From assembly GCA_022702705.1 (NCBI GenBank), contig CM040424.1:141719665-141783664 (forward strand): a DNA stretch of 64,000 nucleotides, read 5' to 3'. This document shows, in pieces, positions 1 through 12,650 of the stretch. Made by a program: the position numbers and the translations under genes. How positions within the stretch are numbered: the first letter of the stretch is position 1; the number at the start of each line of letters is the position of its first letter. This stretch comes from Papilionanthe hookeriana x Papilionanthe teres (taxonomy: Eukaryota; Streptophyta; Magnoliopsida; Asparagales; Orchidaceae). The notes below the pieces were generated by a model that saw nothing but the letters and a program-made list of their open reading frames with translations, was not told where the DNA came from and did no database searches.

Positions 1-358
1 CCTAAACCAGCCTCAGGTGGTGCACCTAGCCCAAATGGGCGGGTTGACCCATTTAGGTCCAAATCTAGCCATGCCCCATTCCACTTTCGGATCAAAGCCT
101 TTACACATGTCCATGGCCAATCGATCGCACAAACCTCCAGCCCCCGACCCACCCGACCTCGAGGGTGACCCATGCTCGGCCGGCCGGCCACCGATGCCGC
201 CGGAAAACACCATGGCCGAGAGCTCACATGTGAGCCAACATTGAAATTCTCACTTGCCGAGCCGCCTCATCCCCAGCTGGCTACCATGGCCGATCTTCTC
301 CTCACCGTAGCAACTCGATCCCAAGCCCTAACTCCCCCGGAGGCCCTCCACCCAACTC

Positions 359-366
359 TATTTAAA
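359..366 (+). promoter_or_regulatory. LTR TATA box (TATTTAAA)
   Basis: TATTTAAA followed by a C/T-rich stretch and CGGCCATGAGAG occurs at the same offset (about 2.38-2.39 kb from the LTR start) in the LTR copies, which fits the core promoter of the retrotransposon. The transcription start has not been mapped. Confidence 0.55.
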
Positions 367-882
367 CTCCACCCTCTCGGCCATGAGAGGAGAAGAAGCA
401 CAAACCTTGCCAAAACTCCGCCAAAATTGTTCCGCACCCTCCTCCACCCTTAAAGCACTTGATCCCCAAGTGAAATCCCCCGCCATTTCTCCTCTCGTAA
501 ACTCAATTTCGTAGTCGAAATTCCACCCAAAACCAGGACACTTCTCCACAGCTGAGCCAATCCCCAAATCGATCGGCTCTACACCTTCACTGCACCAAGG
601 GAAGGTGTCCACCATCAAAAGCCCCATCTCCGTACCACCCAGCTTGCTCCAACTTCTCCAAGCTTTGTGATCAGGTTTGGTCGAAATCATATCCGTACAA
701 TTCACTGCACCAGTGAGACTTCATCCGGAGCTTCGTCAGGATCCAATCGAAGGTGCAACAACTCTTAGATCGAAGCCACACTTCTCTCGAGCCAAGGTAT
801 GAGCTAATTCTTCATCCCGAGCTTCCGGAGATTCTCCATTTCAAATGCCTTAGTTTCAATGCATGTTAACCATATAGATGTG

Positions 883-901
883 TTCGTCTCTTCAAGACGA
901 A
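883..901. repeat. Conserved short stem-loop in the LTR
   Basis: TTCGTCT and AGACGAA are perfect 7-bp arms around a 5-base loop, about 0.5 kb downstream of the TATA box. The same element occurs in the other four LTR copies (24363-24382, 27864-27882, 41632-41650, 55607-55625). Confidence 0.5.
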
Positions 902-984
902 TCCATGTGAGTATAAGAACGTAAAAATCCATCGAGAATCGAGCGAGATCTTAGTGGATTTAGTGTGACGACTCTCGTGCGAGA

Positions 985-1175
985 ACACTCGGGACGATGA
1001 ACGGATGCCGTCCATTCGATACACGCGCGGACGGACGGCTCGGATGGCGTCGGACCGAGAGACGCGTACGAGAACCGCGGGCCCGGCCGCCGACTCTGGC
1101 GGCGGCGTCGAACGGGAGCGCGCCGCGCGGCTCTTCGGAGTCGCCGAGGATGCGCCGGCGCCGACTCCTGGATAA
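985..1175. other. CpG-rich block within the AT-rich LTR
   Basis: A block dense in CG dinucleotides, with CGGACGGACGG-type words, stands out from AT-rich flanks. It lies about 0.6 kb downstream of the TATA box and recurs in every near-complete LTR in the window (about 24095-24260, 27945-28150, 41360-41540, 55690-55895). The open frame across it is a by-product of base composition. Confidence 0.6.
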
Positions 1176-2929
1176 GTAGAAAATTAGGGATTTTTTGATT
1201 TATTTAATTCCCTAAACTTCAAAAATTCATATCTCCGTGTAGAAAAATCGAAAAATAAAATAAAAATACCCTCTCGCTCAGCTGAAGAGAGGAGAATAAT
1301 GTGGAAAAGAAATCACTTAATTTCATCAAATATTTTATTTTTTATAATTTATTTACTCTCCGCATTATTTTAATTCTCCATGCATGCATACAATTCACCA
1401 TGACATGAGACCATAGTGCTTTGAAGCCTCCGAATCTGGGAACATTCCCTCAATTTTCCAAAGTCGTAGGCCATCCCTACGAAGAGTTATCGATTTTTCA
1501 AGTTCATGTTATCGTTTTCGAGTATTTTAATTCCAAGAATAAGCATGTTGTGAAATAAATTCTAGGAAAATTTGGTGATGTTCCTTATGACCAGAGAACC
1601 CTAGGAAAAATAGGTTTTGACTTAGTTCATTTAAAACAACCCTAATCGGCTTAAACACCCAAAATAGGTCTTTATTTAATTAGAGTTAACCAGGCATCAA
1701 ATTGACTTGAAATCAATTCTCCACTGACCTTTAGGATCGGAGGAATCCACCATAAAAGTTTGAGGTCAATTGGACTTGGTTAACCCCACTAATCGGGTCG
1801 ATTAAGCCACTTAGCCATTTTAAACTTTAAAAATTCATAACTTTTAAAATACCTTTCAAAAATTCACCAAATTGGTTTTGGAGCCTCTCTGATATCAGGG
1901 GAACCTAAGAAAATTAAAATTTCAATTTTCTAAAAAAGTTGATTTTTAATAATATTTTAATATTTTTAATAATTAAAAAATAATAAAAATCACAAAAATA
2001 ATAAAATTCACCAATATGTCACATTTTGAATTTTAATCACACAGGAACAAATCCCATATTTTTCCTAGGTTTATTTAGTGAGATATTAAATTTTAAAGCT
2101 TTAAGGTAATTTTAAAATTAAAAAAATGTATTTTCTAGCACTTTCACCAAAATAATTATAATAAATCATAGAAAAATCAGAAAATTGCAAAATTTGATTC
2201 TCTGATTTCCTTGATATCAGAGAGATTTTTGAAAAATATAAAATCCATCTTTCAACTTTTATTTTATTTTTAAATTAATTAACACTCCAAAACTTAAAAT
2301 AATTATAATAAAAATAATGTAATTCAAAAAAACACCAAAATTGGTCCAAGTGCTTCTCTAGTCATTAGGAATGTCCCCTAATTTTCTTAAGGACAGAAAC
2401 TTTCCTTTGGTCATGTTATCAAATTTTCCTTGAAAATCTCTATCTTCCACCAAAAATAATTATATAAATAAATTAAATACAGAAAAATCACATTTTCTCC
2501 TCTCATGTCTTTATTGACATATGAGTGAAGTCACATAAAAATTTCAAGTTCATTTGAGTTCAATTTAGTAAATTATGAAATTATTAAGCTTAAGGGGTAA
2601 AATGGTAATTAAACTTTTAACCCTTAATTAAAACTTTAGGTTTAATAAAAAATTAACAAGTAAAATATTTGATCCTAATCTGATTTGGATGATTGAAATT
2701 TAAATAATTAAAGGGTAGAAACCCATTAAACAATTTTAAAATGATTAAACCTTAATTAAATAGTTGATTAAATTTGGAAGAATAATAAAATTGGAATTAT
2801 TAAAATAAGGGATGTTTATTAGGAAGAGATTTATTCTTTAATTTAAAAATCCCTAAATTAATTATCTCATTAATATTCAATTCTTAATTAAAATGATAAC
2901 TCAAATTTAAAATATTAAAAGACTTAATC

Positions 2930-3190
2930 ATTAAACTAAAATTAAATTATTAAACTCTTTTAAAAATTTCAATTAAAATTAAAAAATTAAATTAAATTAA
3001 ATTAAAAATTAAATCAAATTAAATTAAATTAAATTAAATTAAATTAATTAAATTAAATTAAATAATTAAATTAAATTAAATTAAATTAAATCAAATTAAA
3101 TTAAAATTAAATCAAATCAAATTAATATAACATCAAATCAAACTCAATTGAATTAAACTAAATTAAAACTCAATTAAATTAAGTTGAATT
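2930..3190. repeat. ATTAA pentamer array in the LTR
   Basis: Nearly pure runs of the pentamer ATTAA with a few interruptions. The homologous array occurs in each LTR copy at very different lengths: about 22010-22310, 29925-30340, 39105-39560 and 57655-58110. Confidence 0.85.
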
Positions 3191-5291
3191 AAATAACAAC
3201 ACCTAAAATAGAAAAAACTAAATGTAAAGCAACTTGAACACTATTCCAAATTTAAACCCTTTAACTTAAATCAAATCATTTGAATACTAATTTATCCTTG
3301 AAAGCTTAGATTATTATAACTCCTAAATGGAACATTAAATAAAATGTTACTTCACTCATAGTGATATTCAAATGTCCTAGTTCACTCGAGCAAGATAACA
3401 ACAAAAGTTGAATTCCCGGACGATTAATTCATTTGTATAATTAAACTCATTTGGACTTAAAATAATCTTAGAAATATTGAAAAGATGTTTAATATTCTTC
3501 TTAAGCACTTCCTCAATATGATAGGATATTTATAAGAACAATTGAATTTAATTATTCTTTGATGAAGAAAATCGTCCTTAAACAAAAAAAAAAAACACAA
3601 AGAACCTAGACGTCATAGGAGATGACTAGCCATAGGATTAGGAATTTGGTAGAAAACCATAACCTTTCCTTAGCCTTTACCTAGAACTTGCTTAAATATT
3701 CCAATCGTGTTTTAAGTGTTGCTTGGGATGACGGGAAGACCCTCCTGGTACGCTTTTATTTTATTGCAATTTACTTTCCAAAGCAATTTACTTCCTCGCA
3801 ATTTACTTTATTGCAAATGCATTTATTTTTCTCGTATGATAAAACAACCGTTGCATGAAAACCCACACCTTTAGGATAGATTCCTAAAACCGAAACCAAA
3901 ACTAAGTTAAAATTCATCGCAAGATAAAATTCACCGCCACAATATTTCAAAATATAAAACAACTCAAAATTTAATCACAAACGTAACACAAAACTACAAT
4001 CGCAACTAAATTAAAACGTCCCGTTGGATGATCGGGAATACCTCGGATGATGTAACCTACGTGTTGCTAACGGGATTTCCCACTGCCTAAATGAAAGTGT
4101 GGAACTCATTCAGATCGAGCTTAGCAAATTCATCCTGGACTAAGTGAATCCGATAAAAATAATGATGCCGGAAGGATGGAACCGTGGGATCTTAACCGGT
4201 GTCGTTATAATCAACTTTAAGATTTGTTTTAATCAAAATACAAAAACACTTGGAAATTAAGACTTCTCTAAACCAAAACTCTTTTCTCATCCCCTGACTT
4301 ATAACTTCTAAAACTAAACCTCTGCAACAACAAGGAGCTCGGGGCATGGTAGGCAAGACTGCCATCGTCGTCAAGCAAAACTCGAACCTACTTCAAGAAA
4401 ACCTTCTTAGAATTAAACAACAAAGCCATAGGACTTCGAGGTAGCTTCGCCTAGCGCAACATAAATCCTCAACTCTTCGTTAGCGTTTCAGTATCGCAAA
4501 TTAAGCCCTAACCGGACTTAAGATTCCGAGGTAGTCGTCCGATACGACATAAAACCTCATATCTTCTAGTGCTATTTGTTTGATTTTATCATACAAATAT
4601 AAGCCCTAATTAATTAAAATCGGCAAGATTTAAATACTAAATAAACATTAGGACTTTCCTAAACTCGAGCCAAACAATAGGATAGTCGGAAGTTACCGAA
4701 GTTCGCTTCGAATCCGTGATTTCTCCTACTTTTCTTCCCTTGAATTCCCAAAATAAAATGTTCCAAACTTGATCCATTCCCTATTGAAATTCCAAAATTC
4801 AATCTTCGAAAACCTTAAACTTCGAAATTCTTGAGAGCGAATTATCGATTATTATCGAGAGTTTTCTTAGGTGATTCCCGTCACTTAAGATGTAATTAAC
4901 TATAGTGGCTTGCCCTTATTGGGAATTTTAAAGAACCTGAGTAATATAAACCCCGTTTAATACTTTCATATTAAGCAGTGGAATTTATTCGACTTATAAA
5001 ATTGGTTCGCGTACCAAACGGATGTCACAAAACTTCTAGTTTATTTCGATCGAGCCCCACCATCAAGCAGTGTGTCTATCCTCAGGGATGGATACACGGT
5101 TTGTGGTGCGGTGCTCGTTTATATAAACTATTTGGGATGCGAGATCGGTTTAATCTCATATTTAAAATTATTTTCAAAATCAAATACTACTTTTTCAAAT
5201 TATTTATCTAAACTAAATTTAAAATTCGCCGACAACTTCTGTTAGGCGACCCCTTTTTAAAATTTCACACAAACCTAAGAATATGCCGACA

Positions 5292-6243
5292 CCATCAAAA
5301 CACATTTCCCTATTTATTTGCACTCAGTCCCATGAACTACACAATTCATCCATGAAAATTGAATGGGTTCTTCATTGTTGTTGTAAGACTTTAAATCCTT
5401 TCAGATTTAATGTTCCACAACATATTTTAACAATCCAATTGGCGAGATCGAAAAGTAAATTAAGTTCGAAATGAAAAACCATCACAATTATTTTAATACT
5501 TTAAAAACACTTCAAATCCACATCAACACATCATCACATCTCCATGTAAGAAGAAAGACAAAGGAAACTACTCAGAATTCATAGAGTAGACACAATAAAA
5601 TATGGATTTTATATATAAAAGAAAAGTTATACTAATCACAAAAGAATATACAACTTATCTCTTTCTCTTCCCCAATGCAATTCCCTTGAAGTTCCTTTGA
5701 ATCCTTTTCTATCTTCTTTGCAACACTCAATTCTCTCTTTAGAATGTAAAGGAAGAAGCAATCTCCCACTTTACTCCTCCTTCACTCCTTAGAGATGAAT
5801 CCCTCTTAAATTGTCACTTCTACACTCTTCTCTCCTAAGCCCTAACACTCAAAACACTCCATACTCTTTAGAATACACAGGACACACACTAATTTTCGTC
5901 CAAAAATAGTTACTTATAAGCTAGGAATGAAATCCCAAGAGTTTCCATAGGAATCCCTTCAAAAAGTCACCAAAACTCTTTAAATTTGAAGTCCACCGAT
6001 ATCGGGCACCGGCGGCGCCCAATATCGGGCTTCGCCGACACTCTATCGTCGGGCGCGGGTGGCTCAAGAACCTGTTTTCCTTCTTTTTGCTCTGAATTTG
6101 TTCCTTTTCGCTTCATTTCGCTCCAATCACCTAAAATCATCATACCTGCAATAAATCATGAAAAATACCTTTCTTTAAAGTGCAATATCACCAAAAATGA
6201 ATAAAATTATATAGCAAACACAACATATATTTTTGGGTGCATC
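5292..6243 (-). repeat. Fragment of an unrelated LTR-like sequence
   Basis: Sequence with no similarity to the giant LTR or to element D. Read on the minus strand it starts TGATGCACCCAAAAATATATG at the 6242 end, which looks like an LTR start, and it has a GC-rich block near 5990-6055. Its other end is cut by the giant LTR ending at 5291. The right edge falls exactly where gag homology to element A begins (about 6244). My reading is an older LTR insertion into the gag of element D, later hit by the giant LTR. I see no real coding sequence; the 72-codon frame at 5986-6204 runs across the GC block and has no recognisable domain. Confidence 0.4.
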
Positions 6244-7300
6244 AGTGCCCGACATCATGTTACCATAGGAGATCTCGTAGTGGAGCGACAGAAACCCGAC
6301 GAGACTTTGGTCGACTACATTCTCAGATGGAGAAACTTAAGCATGAAGTGTGAACCTCAACTACAAAACAACACGTGATTGAAATACTACTCAAGAGTAT
6401 CCACGGTCCAGTAGCCTTCATGCTTAAGGGTCTTACCATCAAGTCCTTCGAGAAGCTACTTAGCAAAACTATCAGATTACAAGAAGAAGTCAAGCACATG
6501 GAACCTGCAGAAAAGACATAGAAAATAAACCTGCTAAAGCATGAAAGAAGTGATCTAGCGTAGTGTCAATGATCGATAAAGGAAAGCATCGAATGAGGAT
6601 TCAGCCTGAGAAGTAGCATAGTCAGTTGCCTCAGTACAGTCAGCCTCAGTAGTATGGTTAGCCTCAGTAGTATGGTCAGCCTTGTGCATAGTAGAGCAGT
6701 CAGTCTGGTCAGTAGCAGAGGTCATACAGGACAGATGGACGACAGGGTCCGATAATGTCAAAACGGCTACGCAGGAACTTCTCCTTCAAGGACGATGCCG
6801 TAGCAAAGATGTTCAGGAATTTAATGAAGAAGCCTGAGTTTAGATTGCTCGAGCTGAAGAAGCTGGAAGAGGTGGACAAGAAGGATCTGCCAAACTTCTG
6901 CCCTACCACAAGATGCTCGAACACAATATAGAATGATGCTTCAGTTTCAAGGATTGGCTCGAGCGGAATTACAAAGAAGGGAATCTAACAATACCAAAAG
7001 AATACTTGAAAGAACCTGAAAGAGGTTCTATAAACTTGATTTCAACTGAGCTAATCTCTCTGATTGATCCATATGCCGGTAAGGGTGGATGGAGTACGAT
7101 TTGGAACGAGCTCAAGAGAGTCATTGATTAGATCCAGTCCACTTCAAAGAAAGCCGCTACCTGAAATCCTCCACCAGCCCAGCTTAAGACGAAGATTCCA
7201 CCAAGGAGGCCACCACAGAAATAAAGAAGAAAGAAAGAAATCACGAGTGAAATTATGGATAATAGCGCGAAGGGTAAGATAGAGGCTGCCCCTGTTAGAT
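6244..7300 (+). pseudogene. gag: Element D gag, C-terminal part with zinc knuckle
   Basis: Gag packages the element RNA into a virus-like particle. Only the end of the capsid domain and the nucleocapsid part remain. From 6247 the sequence matches the gag of element A at about 34866, with the conserved words ETLVDYI and MKCEPQLQ. A zinc-knuckle segment with C-x2-H-x4-H-x4-C spacing starts at about 6899 (CPYH...), followed by a segment similar to 35540-35712 in A (TIPKEYLKEP, LISLIDPYA). Several in-frame stops, including one inside the knuckle, show it is dead. The N-terminus is cut by the LTR-like fragment on the left. Confidence 0.75.
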
Positions 7301-7940
7301 TGATTGTTTCAAATTTGGGGGTGAAACCCCTCGAATCTCTGACTTTGTAGCATTATCTTTATTCCCCTCCAGGGTTTCATAATGATAATATAAATGATGT
7401 TGGCTACGTTCTTACTGTCTCTAGTGATGATGTAACTAATCACAACCTCTCTAACCCCGATTTTGATTCCCAAAATGATCCTCAAATCATGATTATTCCC
7501 GACAAGAATGTAGACAAAAATGAAGGAGATATCGACATACCGGCTACGACAGAACCGGAGGCGAGGAGCCAGTCCTCGAATGCAAAGGAACTCCACTTGT
7601 CATCAACGTGGACTTTTCAGATATAGAAGAGCCGGATACAGTAATAGAAGGATCTCTGGGCCCGGAAGAAGAAGAAATAACAGAAGTACACTTACGAAGT
7701 GGCAAGGTGGTTCCGCTAAGAACAGCTCTAATGGATAAAGGAAAACAGATGATTACTCTAGAAGAAGTATCTCTAGCAACAGAAGAAGTACAAGTTCGAA
7801 ATGAAATTGAAGATTCATACAAAGTGGATTATAACATGCTAGCTCATTTCAGGAAGTTGCTAGCCAAACTAAGCATTTACGATGCTCTGATCCTGTCAAA
7901 GGAGATGAGAAAAAAATTGATCAAGGCTCGACCTTGATCC
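7301..7940 (+). pseudogene. pol: Element D gag-protease linker (acidic)
   Basis: An acidic, Glu/Asp-rich degenerate coding stretch without a recognised domain. It is similar in order and composition to 35880-36500 of element A, including words such as EITEVHLRSGKV at about 7676-7711, comparable with EITEVNLRSGRV at about 36278 in A. The longest open piece is 7608-7937. It belongs to the polyprotein between the zinc knuckle and the protease. Confidence 0.6.
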
Positions 7941-8380
7941 AGATATTTGCTTAGCACAGTTGGCTAGCACATCCTCAGATGGAGTTTGCACTTTGAAAAG
8001 ACAGCCTAGCGTAACCTTCATCGATGAAGATTTGCTACCCGGTATAGCCGATCACAACCGTCCTCTCTACATTTCCATCATCATCGGCAGGTTCGTACTT
8101 TCCAGAGTGTTAGTAGATCCTGGAGCGTCGCTCAACATAATGAGTCTACAGACGCTAGCCTACTTGGACATCGACGCTTGAGAAATTTCTATGGATACAA
8201 TGACGCTAAGAGGATTCAACCAGAAAGGAGAAAGAACCCTTGGATCTATAAAGCTACAAAAAATCTAGTAACAACTGCAAAATTCCATGTCATTGATGCA
8301 GATACATCGTTCAATACCCTGCTCGGTCGGCCATAGCTTCACGAGTACAACATGGTCCCGTTGTTACTTCACTAATGCAT
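7941..8380 (+). pseudogene. pol: Element D retroviral-type aspartic protease
   Basis: This domain cuts the gag-pol polyprotein. The active-site motif reads VDPGASLNIM with the catalytic Asp codon at 8116-8118. Pro replaces the usual Ser/Thr, exactly as in element A (36716). The upstream word ADHNRPLYISI and the downstream GFNQKGER are also shared with A. Stops at 8179 and further on break the frame, so it cannot be active. Confidence 0.75.
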
Positions 8381-9371
8381 CAAATACTATAAGGACAGAC
8401 AAGAACATTGCATTAAGGGAGACTTAACAACCTTTCTCAATACACAAAGTAGGCATTCACGAAGATGATGCCTACTATGCTCCCCCGAAGAAAACAATAC
8501 TTTCAAGAGAAATTGTGACAAGTAAAATCGAAGATTCAGAAGAACTACGAGAACGGGACCATACAACTCCAGTTCAACGATCTCCCGCCACTCCTTCACA
8601 ATGAGTTGGTGGAGGTTATTTTAGCCCACATTTCCGATGTCGAGGTTGGGGACATGATCGAGGAAGAACATACCAGATTGTTGAACGACGAAGCTGAAGA
8701 TTAGCACTAAAGTAGAAGGAATCTCCGAAGAAGATAAAAAAACAATGATGATAAGTCAGAAGAAGCCTTAGTTCGAGATTTCTACGGATGACACAGAAAG
8801 GGATGAATATAAATCCATGTATGATTGGATTAATCATTATGTTCAAGCCATAACTCTAACTTTGATCCATCCTCAAAAGACCAAGAGTATGGAAGTTAGG
8901 GAAGTCCATAATGATGGTTTTAAACCGATCAAGTTTTATAGAGCTTCTCCTTCTACTTCTGAACCTTGTATAATTCTCAAAGAAAACGATTCTAATGAAT
9001 TAATGGAATTACATTTTGGTTACTTTTCACCTTATGTACAAAAGTTAATTCAACAAAGATATGTGCCAAAGCAAATGTCAAAAGATAAGTTATAATCATT
9101 TGAAAAATTATGGAATGTCAAAGAAAAGATTCTCAACTTGGAAGATGGTCTTGGGTTCGGTACAATCGGACCTGTCGATGACTTCGGATTTTACATGGTT
9201 ATTTCTAGTCAACCAGAAGAAGATTACCTGGACATCCGAGATGAATATGAAGATCAACCAAAAGAAGAGGCTCTGCCGGAGTTCGAAGAAGAAACCAAGT
9301 CAACAGTGCACGAATTAAAAGAAATTAATCTCCGTACTGAGGAGCAGTCCTGACCTACTTTCACAAGTTCA
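8381..9371 (+). pseudogene. pol: Element D protease-RT linker
   Basis: Degenerate counterpart of 44576-45610 in A. It keeps the word YYAPPKK in broken form near 8471, a remnant of the Arg/Gly-rich tract near 8632-8665, and an open piece at 8817-9095 with INHYVQ and KPIKFYR as in A. The segment 9138-9353 matches the GLGFDTIGSVDD region of A. No catalytic domain is recognised. Confidence 0.6.
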
Positions 9372-10344
9372 TTGCTCAACGAAGAAGAGGTTACAGACTT
9401 GGTCAGGTTACTATCAGAATTTAAAGAATGCTTCACTTGGAGCTATGACAAAATGCATGGATTATCCACAGAAGTCGCAGTTCACCGGCTCGGAGTAGAT
9501 CAAAGTACGACACCAGTAAATCAAGCTCCTAGAAGATTGCACCTCGAAATTGAACAGTAAGTTACAACAGAGATAAAGAAATTAATAGACGCTAACTTTG
9601 TCTGAGAAGAACAATATCTGACATGGTTAGCCAACGTTGTGCCAGTGAATAAGAAAAATGGACAAATCTGAGTATGTGTCGACTTCAGGGATTTGAAAAA
9701 GGCATGTCCGAAATATGAGTTCCCGTTACCGATACTGGAATTAATGGTTGATATTGCGTTGTCACACAAGATTTTCTCCATCATGGATGGATCGTCAGGT
9801 TACAATCAAATTAAGATGGCTCAAGAAGATGCAACACTTACAGCATTCAAAACTCCGTTCGGAATTTACTGCTACATCGTAATGTCGTTTGGTTTGAAGA
9901 ATGCAGGAGTAACATACCAATGATCAATGACAAAGATCTTCGATGACCCCATTCATAACCAAGTGGAATGCTATGTGGACGATTTGGTTATCAAGAGCAA
10001 TGTAAAGGAAAACCACCTAAATGATTTGAGGATCGTATTTGAAGGTTACGGTAATACATTCTAAAGATGAATCCCTTAAAGTGCGCTTTCGGCGTTACCT
10101 CTGGGAAATTTCTAGGATTTGTTGTCCGTTATCGGGGAATCGAAATCGACCTAGAAAAGATTAAAGCGATATTAGAAATGCCTCCCCCTAGAACCTTGAA
10201 ACAATTACGATCTTTTCAAGGAAAATTAGCATATCTAAGACGCTTCATATCTAATTTGTCAGGAAGGTGTCTCCCCTTTTCAAACCTACTTCGAAAGGAT
10301 GTCACATTTGTTTGGGGAGAGCCGTGTCAATGAGCTTTCAAAGA
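9372..10344 (+). pseudogene. pol: Element D reverse transcriptase
   Basis: It copied the element RNA into DNA. Visible motifs in order are TWLANVVPVNKKNGQ, VCVDFRDLKKACP, FSIMDGSSGYNQI with the first catalytic Asp, MSFGLKNAGVTYQ, YVDD (9972-9983), then KMNPLKCAFGVTSGKFLGF-like and QLRSFQGKLAYLRRFISNL. Stops at several points (for example in ANFV*EEQY, and right after VTYQ) and frame changes near 10050 disable it. The family is Ty3/gypsy, closest in this window to the RT of element A. Confidence 0.85.
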
Positions 10345-11275
10345 TATTAAACGATATCTAATGACACCTCCTGTTTTGGCAGCCCTTATCCTGGGTAAAC
10401 CATTGATACTTTATACTGTGGCTTTAGACGAATCTCTCAGGGCACTACTTACCTAAGTCAATGATGAGGGTAAAGAAAATGCACTCTACTACCTGAGTCG
10501 ACGTCTAATGCTGGCAGAAGTAAAGTATCTATTGAGAAGCACTGTCTAGCTTTGGTTTTCACCACTCAAAAGCTTAGACATTACATGTTGTCTCATAAGG
10601 TCAACCTAATTTCGAAAGTTAATCCGTTGCAATATTTGATGACCCGACCAACACTTTTCGAACGCTTAGCAAGATGGTCGATGATATTATTGCATTTGAC
10701 ATAACTTTTGTGCCCCTTCGCTCTATCAAAGGGCAGATCCTCGCAGATTTTCTCGCAGCACACCCACTACCAGCTAGGTCCCCGCTCAATGACTAACTAC
10801 CAGATAAACAGATAATACAAATAGAGCAGCCTAGTGCCAGACGTTGAGAAATGTACTTTGACAGAGCGTCATCAGCCCGAAGAGAACATGAATAACAGAC
10901 AGTGATACCCGACAAAGCAGGAATTTGTTTAATCTTCGTAACTACAGATCAGGTGATGCTGAGATTCTCCTATCACCTATCAGAGCGAGTACCAATAATG
11001 AAGTGGAATACGAAGCTCTAATCACCAGTTTGGAATTAGCAATACTAATGGAAATAAGAGACATTGCCATTTATGGCGACTCACAACTCGTCATTCAATA
11101 AGTGGCATGACCATACAAAATTCTGAAACTAAGATTAGAATAATACCACAGGTAGAAGATAAGACTACTCGAGTAGATTCTAAGTGTGATATTCTATAGG
11201 ATTCCTCGAGCAGATAGCGCCCACGTGGATGCTTTAGCTAAACTTGCTAAAGAATTGGCTTGTCCACCCTAAGAT
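10345..11275 (+). pseudogene. pol: Element D dual RNase H region
   Basis: The gypsy-type RNase H remnant is seen as ALDESL, KENALYYLSRR and HYMLSHKVNLIS. It is followed by a connection segment (ADFLAAHPLP) and a second, archaeal-type RNase H remnant (FDRASSA, where the catalytic Gly context is altered, then NNEVEYEALI and DSQLVIQ). Two RNase H domains in a row are typical of the Tat clade. Many stops make it inactive. Confidence 0.7.
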
Positions 11276-11287
11276 TTTGTAGATATT

Positions 11288-12650
11288 ATGGTACAGGGAC
11301 GTCAGGTTTTATCACAAGTCGACCTCGACAACCTACATAAGATTGGAAAAGAAGAGATTGCAGCTATTGTGTCAGACAATATAGAAGATTGGCATCAGGC
11401 ATTGATAGAATATTTGCAAACCAAAAGTTTACAAGAAGACAAACTAGCAGCGCATCAAATTCAAAAGAGAGCTCTCTTATATGCCTTAATTGACAGTGTT
11501 CTATACAGAAGATCCTTCGATCAGATGTGGCTCAGATGCCTCAACAAAGCAGAAGCACAGAAAATCGTCAAAGAAGTACATGTCGGATTGTGTGGAGCTC
11601 ACCAGTCAGGACCGAAGATGAAGATGAAAATCAAAAGACTCGGATACTACTGACCAGTAATGATGACCGACTGCTTGGACACAACAAAGAAATGTCATCC
11701 ATACCAACTGCACGGAGTGGTCTTGCACCGACCTCCGAATGTCCTACACTCCACGATTGCGTCATGACCATTCGAGTGTTGGGGAACGGATATAGTGGGA
11801 TCGATAGAACCTCCATCTTCAAAAGGACACAAATTCATATTCGCAGCTACAAACTACTTCTCCAAATGGGCAGAGGCAGTTCCGCTATGGGAAGTTACAA
11901 CAGAGAAAGTTTTACAGTTCTTCAAGAATTAGGTTGTCTACCGCTTTGGTGTGCCTCGAAGGATCATCTCTGACAATGGGCCCGCCTTCAAAAGCACGAA
12001 AATCAACAACTTTGTCAAAAGACAAGGGATAGATTAGAGATACTCTACAATCTACTACCCTAAAGCAAATGACTTGGAAGAAGCCTTCAACATGACGCTC
12101 GTTCAAATTCTAAAGAAGATGCTCGACGACGACAAAAGAGGATGGCAAGAGAAATTGCTAGAAGCTTTGTGGGCCTACAGGATGACAGTCAGAATGCCGA
12201 TGCAGTATTCACCTTATGCACTTGTGTACGGGTCCGAGGTAGTCCTTCTGCTAGAATTTCAGCTACTGTCGCTCCGGATCGCCATCGCTAATCAAATTAT
12301 AACAGAAGAGAATGCCAAAACTTTGACTGGAAAAACTGGAAAGTCTTGAAGAGAAAAGATTGCTCGCGCAACAGAACTTGGACCTCTGACAAGAAAAGAT
12401 GATTCAAGCCCACGATAAGTTAGTCCACTTGAGGTCATTCAAAATTGGTGACATTGTGCTTGTTCTCATAAGACATATTCTTGTACACAGCTAGATAGGT
12501 GGAAATTTTGAACCGACCTGGGAAGGACCATTCGTGGTGCAAAAGGTTTACTCTGAAGGGTACCAGTTGGTGGACTCTCAAGGGGATAGACCAATGCTGC
12601 AAATAAATAGACGATATCTCAAGAAGTACTGCGCGACATGTGGAATCTGA
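11288..12650 (+). pseudogene. pol: Element D integrase
   Basis: The N-terminal zinc-binding HHCC region spans about 11578-11703 (VHVGLCGAHQSG, then CLDTTKKC in the next frame). The catalytic core is present in pieces: the first Asp in a TDIVGSIEP-like word near 11790, SDNGPA near 11970 and an Asn/Glu-containing EEAFN-type word near 12075. The C-terminal part with FEPTWEGPFVV (about 12508) ends near 12650. There is no chromodomain. Frameshifts near 11653 and 11970 and several stops make it non-functional. An open piece at 12074-12349 covers the end of the core. Confidence 0.8.

Larger units (their letters stand above)
1..5291 (+). mobile_element. Giant Tat/Ogre-type LTR, 3' two-thirds (left end outside window)
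   Basis: This stretch aligns by eye, in the same order, with the complete LTRs at 52709-60221 and, inverted, 37019-44570. The shared order is TATTTAAA box (359-366), TTCGTCT stem-loop (883-901), CpG-rich block (about 985-1175), long AT-rich body, an ATTAA pentamer array (about 2930-3190) and the terminus ATGCCGACA ending at 5291. From the TATA position about 2 kb of the LTR lies left of the window. The sequence after 5291 is not the primer-binding site seen after the 5' LTR at 32463, so this is a solo LTR or the 3' LTR of an element outside the window. It contains no supported gene; short ORFs in it are chance or LTR-homology ORFs. Confidence 0.9.

Noticed and set aside
997..1179. GC-rich frame in the LTR and its counterparts (24052-24276, 42206-42586)
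   Set aside because: Frames stay open because of the GC-rich composition; the sequence differs between LTR subfamilies.
4192..4374. Recurring short frame MTTMAVLPTM... (also 31284-31523, 58975-59283)
   Set aside because: Lies in the 3' part of the LTR copies, varies in length and frame, and has no domain.
4978..5211. Recurring short frame with RVPNGCHKTSSLF (also 19996-20190, 37098-37322)
   Set aside because: Near the LTR end, opposite orientations follow LTR orientation; no conserved start or domain.
1..5291. 5' LTR of element D
   Set aside because: The sequence after 5291 lacks the primer-binding site and leader found after the 5' LTR of A, so it is a separate insertion.
5986..6204. 72-codon frame in the fragment between LTR and element D
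   Set aside because: Crosses a GC-rich block of what looks like an LTR; no domain.
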